A DNA stretch of 24,762 bases. Origin: a virus. The position numbers and the translations under genes are program-made. The notes beneath the pieces are model-generated. The model made no database searches, was not told the DNA's origin, and was given only the letters and a program-made list of their open reading frames with translations. The DNA lies in IMG/VR virus record IMGVR_UViG_3300018876_000094, positions 1 to 24,762 of that record; one strand, written 5' to 3'. Shown here one piece after another: positions 1 through 9,230 of this stretch; within the stretch, counting starts at the first letter, position 1; the number at the start of each line of letters is the position of its first letter.

Positions 1-411
1 AAATACGCAAGCGGCGGCCACATCTCAGGCAAGTCTGGAATCGACCAAATTCCCGCAATGTTGAGCGAAGGAGAATATGTAATTCGCGCAAGCAGTGCTC
101 GTCAAATAGGAAAGCCAATGCTGGATCGTATAAACGCAGGAAAATTTAATGATGGAGGAGCTGTAACTCAAATAGATTCGTCTGATAAATCTTCTACAAC
201 TGGCGGCAATACTAATAACATAAGTATTTCAATTAACATGGACAAGGGGTCTAACTCTAAAGAAGATAAAGATCAACGCTCCTCAGGAGAAAATCCGGCG
301 GATCGATCCAATGATGAACAAAAAAATGCAGATCTAGCAGAAAGAATCAAGCAGCAGGTTGTTGCTGTTATTGTTGAGGAGCAACGGGCCGGAGGACTTT
401 TGAGTGATTAA
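1..411 (+). CDS. Tape measure protein, C-terminal 136 residues (5' end outside window)
   Basis: The frame is already open at base 1, so the gene begins upstream; the first internal ATG at 58 is not the start. The segment opens with a Gly-rich stretch followed by the pattern IPAMLSEGEYVI, then a GKPMLDRIN element. This 'D.IPAMLS.GEYVI...G...L..IN' signature is typical of the C-terminal end of phage tail tape measure proteins, which set tail length and occupy the tube lumen. The remainder is a hydrophilic, low-complexity Ser/Asn/Asp linker and a short helix (about residues 113-133). Position fits: in lambda-type tails the tape measure gene directly precedes the tip genes. The next gene starts 2 bases after the stop. 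Assignment rests on the motif and synteny. Confidence 0.8.
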   Translation, partial: KYASGGHISGKSGIDQIPAMLSEGEYVIRASSARQIGKPMLDRINAGKFNDGGAVTQIDSSDKSSTTGGNTNNISISINMDKGSNSKEDKDQRSSGENPADRSNDEQKNADLAERIKQQVVAVIVEEQRAGGLLSD

Positions 412-413
412 TC

Positions 414-1535
414 ATGAGTTACTCTAATTATGAGCAAACCGTTATTATAAATGGTCATAAATTGAATGGCGTTCAAGATGTTGATGGAAGTTATGGAATC
501 AGCGAAAAACCTGTTAATGTAGCTGGCGTTGGCTTTATCGACGCTCTTCCCAATAGCCCTCTTGAGGGAAATTTCTCCATCTCAAGAAAGATGGTTGGAA
601 AAGATCCATTTTTGAATACAAATTCTGTGGGAAAATATGATTTCGATGAACAGGAAATTAGCGGAGCGATTTTGTACGACAGTAATACGAAAGGGTTTGG
701 GTTTACTAAAGCAAGGGTTTCTAGATATTCAGTGAATTGTGCTGCAGGATCAATCCCTGATACACAAGTAGATATTAAAGTATATGGTAATCTTGGTAGT
801 AATGTTTTGAAAGTTGATCCTTATGCTGTTAATACTTCTAGTGAATATTATCCTTTTGATGGAGATTATGTATATTATACAAATGTTCAAGGGCAAGTGC
901 TTGATCAAGAGGGTTCAGCAAATTTGAAAGATCAATGGAATACCGCTTCGTTGAAGTTATCGGATTTTACATACAATAGTTTGAACGCAAGAACTAGAAC
1001 CATTGATGATGGAGATGTATTGGCATTGGGCAAGGATGCATTTATTATGAATGGATACGCGAACTTGATAACCGAGCAAGAACCAGAAGTACAATACCCA
1101 GATCAATCAAGCATCAAGATAAAGGTAAGTGATTTTGATATTGATGCCGTTAGTGATTTTAGTTTTTCTAGAACAGTAAATTTACAACCTGTATATGCAA
1201 TACCAAAAGGTCAAGGTGATGAATTGATCGCGCAAAATTTAGATCCAGTTCAGGTTGACACACAATATCCAATAGAAACTGATATTAATTTTACGATTAT
1301 TGCTGATCAATATGAAATTCGAGAGATAAAAGATCGATTGCAATCTGCGCCAAGAAGTTCTGTTGAAATAGAAATATTGGATGCTCAAGATCAAAACAAT
1401 ATAATAAATAGCTTTACGGGCTACAATGTGAGATTAATAAGTGAAAGCATCAATGGCTCTATCAATGAAGAAATGAGCGTATCTTTGACCTTCAAGGGTT
1501 ATGAGTCATTGCATAATCAATTTTATATATCATGA
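414..1535 (+). CDS. Tail protein with two tube-like beta domains (paralogue of the next gene)
   Basis: 373 residues with no signal peptide or membrane segment and no named family that I recognise. It reads as two beta-rich halves (about 8-127 and 231-366). Each has a strand with the pattern S.SR.. or ISRK, a loop, and a closing strand resembling tail-tube or distal-tail barrels. The pattern NTNSVGKYDF near residue 69 is matched by NTNQVGRYFF in the next protein, so the two are paralogues. Between the halves lies a separate module (about 150-218: WNTASLKL, then LGKDAF and GYANL) that recurs in the gpI-gpJ fusion. Its place between the tape measure and the M-like gene suggests an extra ring at the tube end; this is inference. 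The stop overlaps the next start as ATGA. Alternatives are a generic virion structural or adaptor protein. Confidence 0.6.
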   Translation: MSYSNYEQTVIINGHKLNGVQDVDGSYGISEKPVNVAGVGFIDALPNSPLEGNFSISRKMVGKDPFLNTNSVGKYDFDEQEISGAILYDSNTKGFGFTKARVSRYSVNCAAGSIPDTQVDIKVYGNLGSNVLKVDPYAVNTSSEYYPFDGDYVYYTNVQGQVLDQEGSANLKDQWNTASLKLSDFTYNSLNARTRTIDDGDVLALGKDAFIMNGYANLITEQEPEVQYPDQSSIKIKVSDFDIDAVSDFSFSRTVNLQPVYAIPKGQGDELIAQNLDPVQVDTQYPIETDINFTIIADQYEIREIKDRLQSAPRSSVEIEILDAQDQNNIINSFTGYNVRLISESINGSINEEMSVSLTFKGYESLHNQFYIS

Positions 1536-2449
1536 GTTCTCCTTTTTTAAGATTCGAAAATGGAAAAATTTCTTTAGACAATAAAGATCTGATGGTCAAG
1601 TCTGCTAATTTATCTATAGCTCCATCACTAAATGTAGAAAGAGTTTATGGAGATTATGACCCTTCAATTTCTGGCGCCAAAACAGAATTTGTTAATTTCT
1701 CTCCAATTCAAAATCTAAAGGGCAAGTTGGAAATCAGTTTTTACATATCAGCAGAAACATTCGCGAAAAATGGAACTCCTAATAATATAGATAGATTGTT
1801 CGATATCAAAAAAGGTATGAGCGAAAATCCCATCAATACAAATCAAGTGGGAAGATATTTTTTTGACAACATGTATTTGAATTCCTTTAATTTTAGATTA
1901 TCTCCATTTCAATTGATTGAAGCAAGTGCGAGTTATGATATATATGGAACAATAAGAAAAGAAACAAATTACTTTTTCAGAAAAACAGAAGTTGATTTTG
2001 CGCATTCATTGAAATCGTTTGGGGAAATGAAAGCTAGCGGTTCATCCGCCGATAATGCTATTGATTCTCAATTTGAAATATCCTCCTTGGCTTATTCAGT
2101 AGTGGTAAACAGAAAAATACATAATAATATTCGAGCATCCGAGCACACCTCTGTTAATACTCGAGCCGAAGGCGTATTGCCTGTTCGAGTTTCGGTGGAA
2201 ACTATTGAGTCTGAGATGACCATCGAGGCGAATGATATGATACCCAATCTTAATAGTTATGGGGATCAACAAAATTCTTTTTCTCCTGAAGGAATTCAAG
2301 ATTCTGAAATATTTGCTAATTTGTATTCTGTTCAAGGAGTAAAACTTGCAACCTTTTCAACCAAAGGCAAAATACAATCTCAATCTATGTCGATATCTGA
2401 AAATTCTTACGCAAAGAGTAATATAAGTATCAAGCAAATAATAAAATAA
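1532..2449 (+). CDS. Tail protein with two tube-like beta domains (paralogue of the preceding gene)
   Basis: 305 residues, overlapping its upstream neighbour by ATGA and its downstream neighbour by TAATG, which indicates translational coupling. The N-terminal half (about 18-140) carries the NTNQVGRYFFDN element seen as NTNSVGKYDFDE in the upstream protein, followed by a strand ending in IYG, matching VYG there. The C-terminal half (about 183-303) resembles a second copy of the same fold, with a V.VNRKI strand, a VLPVRVSVETIESEMTIEA strand pair, and a final Q..SISENSYAKSNISI edge. It lacks the inserted WN..SLKL module of its neighbour. Probable role is a structural ring at the tail end, inferred from synteny with the tape measure and M-like genes. 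I do not recognise a database family. Confidence 0.6.
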   Translation: MSSPFLRFENGKISLDNKDLMVKSANLSIAPSLNVERVYGDYDPSISGAKTEFVNFSPIQNLKGKLEISFYISAETFAKNGTPNNIDRLFDIKKGMSENPINTNQVGRYFFDNMYLNSFNFRLSPFQLIEASASYDIYGTIRKETNYFFRKTEVDFAHSLKSFGEMKASGSSADNAIDSQFEISSLAYSVVVNRKIHNNIRASEHTSVNTRAEGVLPVRVSVETIESEMTIEANDMIPNLNSYGDQQNSFSPEGIQDSEIFANLYSVQGVKLATFSTKGKIQSQSMSISENSYAKSNISIKQIIK

Positions 2450-5400
2450 TGAGCCAGCAGAAAATATATCTATCGCAAGAACCTACTCATATTTCTAATT
2501 ATCAGGGTATATTTCAAACTGGAGAAAATTATCAGAAATTTGATTTTGTTTACAACACAGGGGATGGCAGGTTTTATTATGCTCGAGATGATGTAAATAA
2601 TAGCCAGTCGGTTATTTCTGGGGAATATCGATTTACACTAGATGATGTGGGGCCAAGTAATGGTGGAATTGAAACATATTATATATACGACGAATGGAAC
2701 AACTCTGACGAATTGCAAGAAGGGCAAAGGATAAGTCTTCAAGGCTCGACAGTTGGTTCAGACGGATTATATAAAATATTGTCTATAGAAAAAGATTTTG
2801 AGGAAATCAATCACTCTAGCCAAGCTTATGATTTTAATCAAGTTTTTGACGCAAATCATATTACATTAAGTTGGTATCAATCTAGTTGGTTTTTTCGGCC
2901 AAATCTTGGAGAGGATTCTATTCTTGATTACTCAGCTTTTAGTAGAGATGGTGATTCATCGTGGATTTATAATACTTTGTTTGGTTTTATTTTTGTAAGC
3001 TTGATAGAAGATGGAGAGCAAAATTTTTGGTTTCATTCTGATTTAGCGCAAGGTTTGTGGTTTTATGCAGATAAGGCAGTACTTGGTAATTTGAATGATC
3101 AAAGAAACAGCTTTCTATATTTAGAAAATAGATCAAGTTCGCCAAGCAAGGCTGGTTCAAATTCATGGCTTCATTGGAGGAATGACCCTCAAGGTAATTA
3201 TAAGGCTTTGTTTTATAATTATACTGATCTTCAGTGGTTTGGATTTAATTCATTTAATGAAATTCAAAAAATTGATGCTCCAGATTTATCGATAATAAAT
3301 GCTCCTGAAGAAAGTGTTGCTTCTTTGAATAATAATGGAAAGAATACAAGAATAAGAATTCAGCCAGTAAATGAATCTTATCAAATAAACTCTTATGAAA
3401 CCAGGTCAAGTAATAATATTATTTTATCTGGAATTCTTGTTGATCCTTCTGATGATTCTGATTTGTGGTCAAAAGATAGATTCTTTTTTGATTCTGACTA
3501 TGGAGCAATTGTAAATTATAAAGCTAATAACTATAAATATCAATACGGAAATGGTTATTATGTTGTTCACCCAAAGAATATTAATAGTTTAACGTTTGAA
3601 GCGAATCTAAAATTTAAAAATAGAACAAATCGAGAAGCAAATGCGATTATACATTTTTTAGAAAATCATCAAGGACAAGATGCAAAAGATAAGCCTCTTT
3701 CTTATTTAAAATATAGTCAAGGTATTTCTGGTTTCAATTGGGACGGAGCTTCTTCTTTTCATCCATATGATTCTCTTGACATTCAAACCAAGAAATTTTA
3801 TTGTCAAGATTTTTCTCACTCGCTTAATTTCGAAGATAGCAATGATGTTTTGGTAAAATTAAGGAACTTGGATACATCTATATTGCAAAAAAATGATTCT
3901 CTTTTTGTTGCTAGTGCCCCCACTTACTCTGAAGATGATTATTACGAAAAAAACGATGTAGTTTTTTATACTGGAAATAATCAATATTATTATTTTCATA
4001 GCGGAGAGGGTCAAGCTCAGGGATTGCCTCCTGTTGAAATGCATCAAGAATGGACTAGAGAATTAGGCAATTTCTCACATATAAATACAGGGCAATGGAC
4101 TAGAGATTTTATGTGGAAACCATCTTTGGGATTAACTGTATCTCAGAATCCCAGACTGCAAGAGATTTCCCTTGGGGCGGGTTATACTCAGATTTATCAA
4201 GACGGAATCAATGAAAGTTTATTGACTTTAGAGGTTCAGTTTAATAATAGAGATGATAGTGAGGCTTATGCTATACTGCATTTTCTTGAGCAGCATTACG
4301 GATGTATACCTTTTATGTTTTCTGCTCCAGCCCCATATGAAGCTCCTCACAATTTTGTATGTCAAGAATGGCAGCATATATACAATTACAAAAATAATCA
4401 TAGCATAAGGGCTAGATTCGAGCAGTATGCTATTGATTTAAATAGCGATAAAATTATAGACAATGAAACTCCAGCTTCTCAAGCTCGCGCGGAAATTATA
4501 GTCAATAAAACAATAAACTTCTCAAGCAGAGACGACGAAGAACTAATTGAATCCTTGGGTGAAAAGGGGTACATAAGGAAGCAGGTAAATCTTAAGAATA
4601 TTGGTGATTTAAGTGCAGAAATCAATCTAATATCTACCGATTCACTTAACGATGAATATCATATTCTTGGGCAAAATGATTTTGGGTCGAATTATTGTCC
4701 ACAAGGTTTTTCTAGAGAAGATTCTATGACTGATAGTCAAATATCTGATATATATTTATCTATCATGGGCGAGGCGATGCTGGATTCATATTATATCGAC
4801 AAGTCTAATGAACAGCAATGGAGGGTTGCTGATTTAGTGATCGCGATTTTAAATAGTCAAGATTTCTTATTAAAGAGTCCAACGAGTAAAGATATACAAA
4901 TTATTTATCAAGACTTGATCGGGGAAACACCAACTCAATCAATTATAAATTCTCTTTTAAATGAATCCAGTTTAAATGAAGTAAGGCTAACAATCGAGTC
5001 TTCTGATGTTAGGGCTAATTTTTTAAGAAATAATCCGAAGGTAATCACTCAAAAAATAACAGGAACTGACAGAAAAATATGCATTCCTGATAATAAATTA
5101 TCTGACATAGGATTGAATGGAATGCAGATTCAATTGAAGAAAAGAACTTTAAACGGCAGAGGATTTAAAGTTATATCTACAAATGAAAATTATTTTCAAA
5201 ATAATCAAGGTATAATTATTCAAGAATCTAGTGGTCGATCTTTAGAATCTATTGATTTATATTTTGTCGATCAAAGAGTATTTGAGCTTTATTCTACTAA
5301 CATTATAAGAGGAGGGGAAGAGGGATATATTGATTTATATTTTCAGATTAAAGCTCAAGCAGATAGTTTTTTAACTGACTCTGCGGGTAATGAAATATCT

Positions 5401-8022
5401 TGGACAGATTCTTTTGGACGAGAAAAGGGTTATATAAAAATAGGTCGGGGAATAAATTCTGTAGAAGGTAATTTATATATAGAATCCCAAGGCGATTCAT
5501 TGGTATCAAGCCTTAATGCTTGGGTGAAATTTAATGACGAAACTATACAAGAAGAAGAAGAGATTTCTCCATGGTCTTACGAGAACGTTATAAATGCTCC
5601 ATTTTTATTTTTGAACACACCTGGTTTTTATATCAATAATACAGAATTGCAACCTTCTGAGAATCGGGCTAGAGCAGTTATAGGATTTGAAATTGGACAA
5701 CAAGATTTCAAAAAACTTGTTGGTTTGTGGGTTCCGTATGAAATTAAAGCTTATTCCGAGAATGGAGATTATGAATCTTACGTCGACTCTCAAGAAGGAG
5801 TTCTTGAGCTTTACGAAAATTATGTTGCTTCTGCAGGAGCATATCCTAAACCTAAGAAATTGTGGGGGTTAAATTATTGGTTTGAAAACGGAAAAGATCA
5901 AGGGCATACCCTTCCTCTGAGCGATGATAAATCTTCTATTGTTTTACCGAGAGGTTCATCTTATTACAATTCTTTAGATGATGATAGCGTAATTTTTCAA
6001 ACTTCTTCGCATTATTATGATTCAATAGAAAAAGATTTTTCAAGCAAGCCTTTAAAGTTTAACACTCAAAATATATCCTCTGCAAATACCGAAGATCATA
6101 CATTGATAGAAGTTAGAGAAATACCTCAAGCTGAACTTCCTAATGGTTATACTAAGGGTTACGCACAGAGAGGTTTAACTAAAATTACATCTAGAGTTCT
6201 AAATTCTTCTTTTATAGAATCATTTATTGATAGTGATTCTCAATTCTTGTTTGCGGAAATATTATGTTGGCTTGATAATTCAGTAGAAAGTTGCGGTAAT
6301 ATTGAGTTTTCTGTTTTAAATTCTATATCAGAATATGGTATAGTAAAAGCCAGTAATAATAGATATAATGTTGTAAAAAAAGCTTACGCTGTGTCTGGTC
6401 AGATATACGATATGGTTGAAAATTCATCTATAGGCTTTGATAAAATTATCCTTCTGGGTCAAGGAGGTTATCATTTAGAGTCATTTAGTAGAAATTTATG
6501 GGATAAACGTGAAATATTTATCGAACAATCAGTCTTCGATGAAGCTATGAATCCGCTAAGTTTAGAAGAGATAGAGCAAGTTGATTACAGAATTACTATA
6601 GGATCTGATGTTTTAGCTTATACAATTAGGGATGAAAATGTATTGTATATAACTAAAGGAATAATAGAATTAACGGAGATAGATGTATCTACAGGTTGGA
6701 CTTTATCTAATGCTGAATATGAATGGAATAAAATTATTAATCCTACATTTGGCGAAAGTAAGGTAAAGAAAATGGTTTATGAAAATCAATCGTGTTTAAA
6801 GGCTTGGGCGCATGTTCTTGATCGTACAAGTTTTAATATCGTATCTGACATATATAAAAGCACATACCCAGAATTAAATTCCGAGTATTATTCACTTCAA
6901 AAATCTTCGCTACCTCAAATACTAAATAAAGGATTAGAGGTTGATATTGATTTTAAAACAGAACTTAGTGAAGATCATAAAAAGGAAATACAAGATGCGG
7001 TTTCAACTTTAGAGTCTATTGTTCAAGATGAATTTTCCATAAATCTTACAGTTCTAGAAGATCACCATGGTCGTCTAGGCTCTAGTATTGAGAGTCAGAA
7101 TGTAGTTAAGATTACCCATACAGAAAAAGAATTTTTAAATAAAGGTCTTGCTCATTTAGATAGATCTAATTTTGTAAAATTATATGTTGGTGGATTTGAG
7201 TCTTATGTTATTCCTGATGATAATTATTTTGCGAGAAGAATTTCTGCTGTAATGACTATTGACCCAGAAAAAATAAATAATGCGGAATATAATCAAATTG
7301 TTAATGTTAATTATGATGCTTCACAACATACTCCTGTTTATTATACTGTATTGCATGAATTGATAAATATGCTAGGTGTAGGTTTTCTTTGGTCTCAAAA
7401 TAGAACTTGGTGGAAAGATGATGCGAATGTTGATGCAGCTTATAATTTATCAGAAAATAATTCTTCAGTTTATCAATATATTGGTGATAATGCGGTGCTG
7501 AAGTATCAAGAATTACTTCAATCTTATAGTCAAGAGGGGATTGTTTTTGATGTCAATGATTACGAGAGATATGTTGATGAAAATCCAACTGTTTTGGATG
7601 CTTATAATGCTTACCTGGCTGAAGAATCAGAAGAAGAAAAGCAGTCTAAAATAGAGTGGGGGTTAAATCACTGGAATGCCGAGGGAAGCTCTAATACAGA
7701 ACTTAATATGCCTACTAATAGTCCACTTTCTGATTTTTATAAAGATAAAATTCCTCTGACTGATTCTGGTTTATATTTAAGGTCCGAGGTTCGCAATGTA
7801 TCTAACGAAGGAGTTGATAAAATACAACCAACATTTCCTGGGGAAATAGGTACTGATTTTGGTTTGATAGCTAGGGCTCCAGCAGTTCCTATAATTAATC
7901 AAGGTGCAGCTCTTTCTGAAATATCTATTGGAATGCTAAAAGATTTAGGTTATAATGTTAGTTATGGACCTGCTAGACCAAGTGACGATCAATATCTCCG
8001 GCCTAGTATTAATTTAAAATGA
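2449..8022 (+). CDS. Giant minor tail protein: two gpM-like domains, mixed modules, inactive leishmanolysin-like domain
   Basis: 1857 residues; lambda gpM has only about 109. Parts in order: a WY chitin-binding-like module (22-58); an aromatic Trp/Tyr segment (139-266: SSWIYNTLFGF, NFWFH, LWFYAD); gpM-like domain 1 (340-478: GNGYY, NRTNREANAIIHFLE, FYCQD); a second WY module (494-540); gpM-like domain 2 (548-662: LGAGYTQ, DDSEAYAILHFLE, FVCQEW, RARFEQ); a DUF4214-like helical segment (789-860); beta-rich sequence of unknown type; a WG..YW module (1122-1156); and a C-terminal leishmanolysin-like domain (about 1493-1849) with HELINMLGVGFLW and a terminal KDLGYNVSY. The second His of HExxH is Asn1640 and a second WG..HW module (1705-1755) is inserted, so catalysis is doubtful. 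The position between the double-barrel genes and gpL matches gene M. The gpM call is firm for domain 2 and fair for domain 1. Confidence 0.75.
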   Translation: MSQQKIYLSQEPTHISNYQGIFQTGENYQKFDFVYNTGDGRFYYARDDVNNSQSVISGEYRFTLDDVGPSNGGIETYYIYDEWNNSDELQEGQRISLQGSTVGSDGLYKILSIEKDFEEINHSSQAYDFNQVFDANHITLSWYQSSWFFRPNLGEDSILDYSAFSRDGDSSWIYNTLFGFIFVSLIEDGEQNFWFHSDLAQGLWFYADKAVLGNLNDQRNSFLYLENRSSSPSKAGSNSWLHWRNDPQGNYKALFYNYTDLQWFGFNSFNEIQKIDAPDLSIINAPEESVASLNNNGKNTRIRIQPVNESYQINSYETRSSNNIILSGILVDPSDDSDLWSKDRFFFDSDYGAIVNYKANNYKYQYGNGYYVVHPKNINSLTFEANLKFKNRTNREANAIIHFLENHQGQDAKDKPLSYLKYSQGISGFNWDGASSFHPYDSLDIQTKKFYCQDFSHSLNFEDSNDVLVKLRNLDTSILQKNDSLFVASAPTYSEDDYYEKNDVVFYTGNNQYYYFHSGEGQAQGLPPVEMHQEWTRELGNFSHINTGQWTRDFMWKPSLGLTVSQNPRLQEISLGAGYTQIYQDGINESLLTLEVQFNNRDDSEAYAILHFLEQHYGCIPFMFSAPAPYEAPHNFVCQEWQHIYNYKNNHSIRARFEQYAIDLNSDKIIDNETPASQARAEIIVNKTINFSSRDDEELIESLGEKGYIRKQVNLKNIGDLSAEINLISTDSLNDEYHILGQNDFGSNYCPQGFSREDSMTDSQISDIYLSIMGEAMLDSYYIDKSNEQQWRVADLVIAILNSQDFLLKSPTSKDIQIIYQDLIGETPTQSIINSLLNESSLNEVRLTIESSDVRANFLRNNPKVITQKITGTDRKICIPDNKLSDIGLNGMQIQLKKRTLNGRGFKVISTNENYFQNNQGIIIQESSGRSLESIDLYFVDQRVFELYSTNIIRGGEEGYIDLYFQIKAQADSFLTDSAGNEISWTDSFGREKGYIKIGRGINSVEGNLYIESQGDSLVSSLNAWVKFNDETIQEEEEISPWSYENVINAPFLFLNTPGFYINNTELQPSENRARAVIGFEIGQQDFKKLVGLWVPYEIKAYSENGDYESYVDSQEGVLELYENYVASAGAYPKPKKLWGLNYWFENGKDQGHTLPLSDDKSSIVLPRGSSYYNSLDDDSVIFQTSSHYYDSIEKDFSSKPLKFNTQNISSANTEDHTLIEVREIPQAELPNGYTKGYAQRGLTKITSRVLNSSFIESFIDSDSQFLFAEILCWLDNSVESCGNIEFSVLNSISEYGIVKASNNRYNVVKKAYAVSGQIYDMVENSSIGFDKIILLGQGGYHLESFSRNLWDKREIFIEQSVFDEAMNPLSLEEIEQVDYRITIGSDVLAYTIRDENVLYITKGIIELTEIDVSTGWTLSNAEYEWNKIINPTFGESKVKKMVYENQSCLKAWAHVLDRTSFNIVSDIYKSTYPELNSEYYSLQKSSLPQILNKGLEVDIDFKTELSEDHKKEIQDAVSTLESIVQDEFSINLTVLEDHHGRLGSSIESQNVVKITHTEKEFLNKGLAHLDRSNFVKLYVGGFESYVIPDDNYFARRISAVMTIDPEKINNAEYNQIVNVNYDASQHTPVYYTVLHELINMLGVGFLWSQNRTWWKDDANVDAAYNLSENNSSVYQYIGDNAVLKYQELLQSYSQEGIVFDVNDYERYVDENPTVLDAYNAYLAEESEEEKQSKIEWGLNHWNAEGSSNTELNMPTNSPLSDFYKDKIPLTDSGLYLRSEVRNVSNEGVDKIQPTFPGEIGTDFGLIARAPAVPIINQGAALSEISIGMLKDLGYNVSYGPARPSDDQYLRPSINLK

Positions 8023-9230
8023 GTAAGTCTTCTTCAAATTTAAATAAGCAAGTAATATCTATTACCCCAGATGCTGTTATTGATTTATATGAAATTGATT
8101 TTAGCAATCTGCAGAAAAGCCTTGAGTTTTTAAAGGACGTTTACTCTGTTAACGTGAACGATGAGCCTGTGTATAGATTTTGTCCAATGATCAATGGAAC
8201 AAACCCTTTGGTATGGCAGGGAAATTCTTATCAACCGCTACCAATTAAGATGGAAGGTTTTGAGTATCAGGGGGAAGGTAAATTACCTAGGCCTAAATTA
8301 ACAATAGCTAATCCAGAAGGTTTATTTTCTAAGATATTATATGCCAATCAGGATTTTGTTAATTGCAAGGTTACAAGAAAAAGAACTTTTGCTAGGTTCT
8401 TGGATAATCAAAATTTTGAAGTTTCATCAAGGGGCGTTAATGATCAAAACAGGAATGCTTTTGGGAGGAGTGACGATGCAGCTCATTTTCCTGATGATAT
8501 ATATTTTATAAACCGAAAAACATCTGAAGATAAAAATTCTATTCAATTCGAGCTAGTGTCTGCGCTTGAAATGGAAAATGCTTGGATTCCGGCTAGACCA
8601 ATAATCGCTAACCATTGTGTTTGGACTTATAGATGTGAAATTGGATGTAATTATAAAGGACTTCCTATAGAAACTTTAGAAGGTAAAAATTTAGTTAGAG
8701 ATTTAAAGTATAATTCTAACGCCCAAAATTCTGAATCTTCTGATTTGAATCTTGCTTCATATGGAAAAGTTGACGCTCAGAGATATACTGGCAAGGGACA
8801 ATTGTTGAATGCCGTGCCAGAATGGTATAAATTTGGCCATAGATATGAAGAATCTTTTTCAGGAGGGAATACTATAAGGAATTTTATTAAAGGTACTCAG
8901 GAAAATCCAGAAGGATATTCTACTGGAGATGTTGTTCAGATTATTAATCATAATTCAAGTAACCCTTATCTTAATATTCCACAGGTATTTGTTTGTATAA
9001 AGAGTCATAGAATTGCTAGTGATCATCATCCATTTTTAGACACAGAATATTGGTTAAAAGATGAATGTTCTAAAAGCGTTAGTGCTTGTAAAAAAAGGTT
9101 TGGGAATATTGAAGAATTAAGAGGGTTTAACTCTATAGCTGGAACAAAAAATCCTGAAGCTATAACTCATGAGTCAACAAATCTTCCTTTTGGGGGTTTT
9201 CCTGGTGCAGAAAATAATCCTTTCGTGTGA
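8019..9230 (+). CDS. gpL-like tail tip protein with Fe-S cysteines and a large insertion
   Basis: 403 residues against about 232 for lambda gpL, a tail-tip protein known to coordinate an iron-sulfur cluster through four cysteines. The family signature is clear: HCVWTYRCEIGCNYKG (Cys200, Cys206, Cys210), then DECSKSVSACKKRFG (Cys350, Cys357), then LPFGGFPG (389-396) near the end. Spacing within each pair (10 and 7) resembles lambda, but about 140 residues separate the pairs where lambda has about 22. The insertion includes a WY chitin-binding-like module (298-348: GYSTGDVVQI, QVFVCIKSH, EYWLKD) that runs directly into Cys350. Cys206 is an extra cysteine. The N-terminal part (1-190) is the usual beta domain that packs on the tip. 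The start overlaps the upstream stop as ATGA, and the stop directly abuts the next ATG. High confidence. Confidence 0.92.
   Translation: MSKSSSNLNKQVISITPDAVIDLYEIDFSNLQKSLEFLKDVYSVNVNDEPVYRFCPMINGTNPLVWQGNSYQPLPIKMEGFEYQGEGKLPRPKLTIANPEGLFSKILYANQDFVNCKVTRKRTFARFLDNQNFEVSSRGVNDQNRNAFGRSDDAAHFPDDIYFINRKTSEDKNSIQFELVSALEMENAWIPARPIIANHCVWTYRCEIGCNYKGLPIETLEGKNLVRDLKYNSNAQNSESSDLNLASYGKVDAQRYTGKGQLLNAVPEWYKFGHRYEESFSGGNTIRNFIKGTQENPEGYSTGDVVQIINHNSSNPYLNIPQVFVCIKSHRIASDHHPFLDTEYWLKDECSKSVSACKKRFGNIEELRGFNSIAGTKNPEAITHESTNLPFGGFPGAENNPFV

Noticed and set aside
58-411. Independent 117-residue gene starting at ATG 58
   Set aside because: The frame is open from base 1, and the tape measure motif begins upstream of this ATG.
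7354-7368. Active metalloprotease call based on HELIN
   Set aside because: The second zinc histidine is Asn, so an active enzyme is not supported; recorded as a degenerate domain instead.
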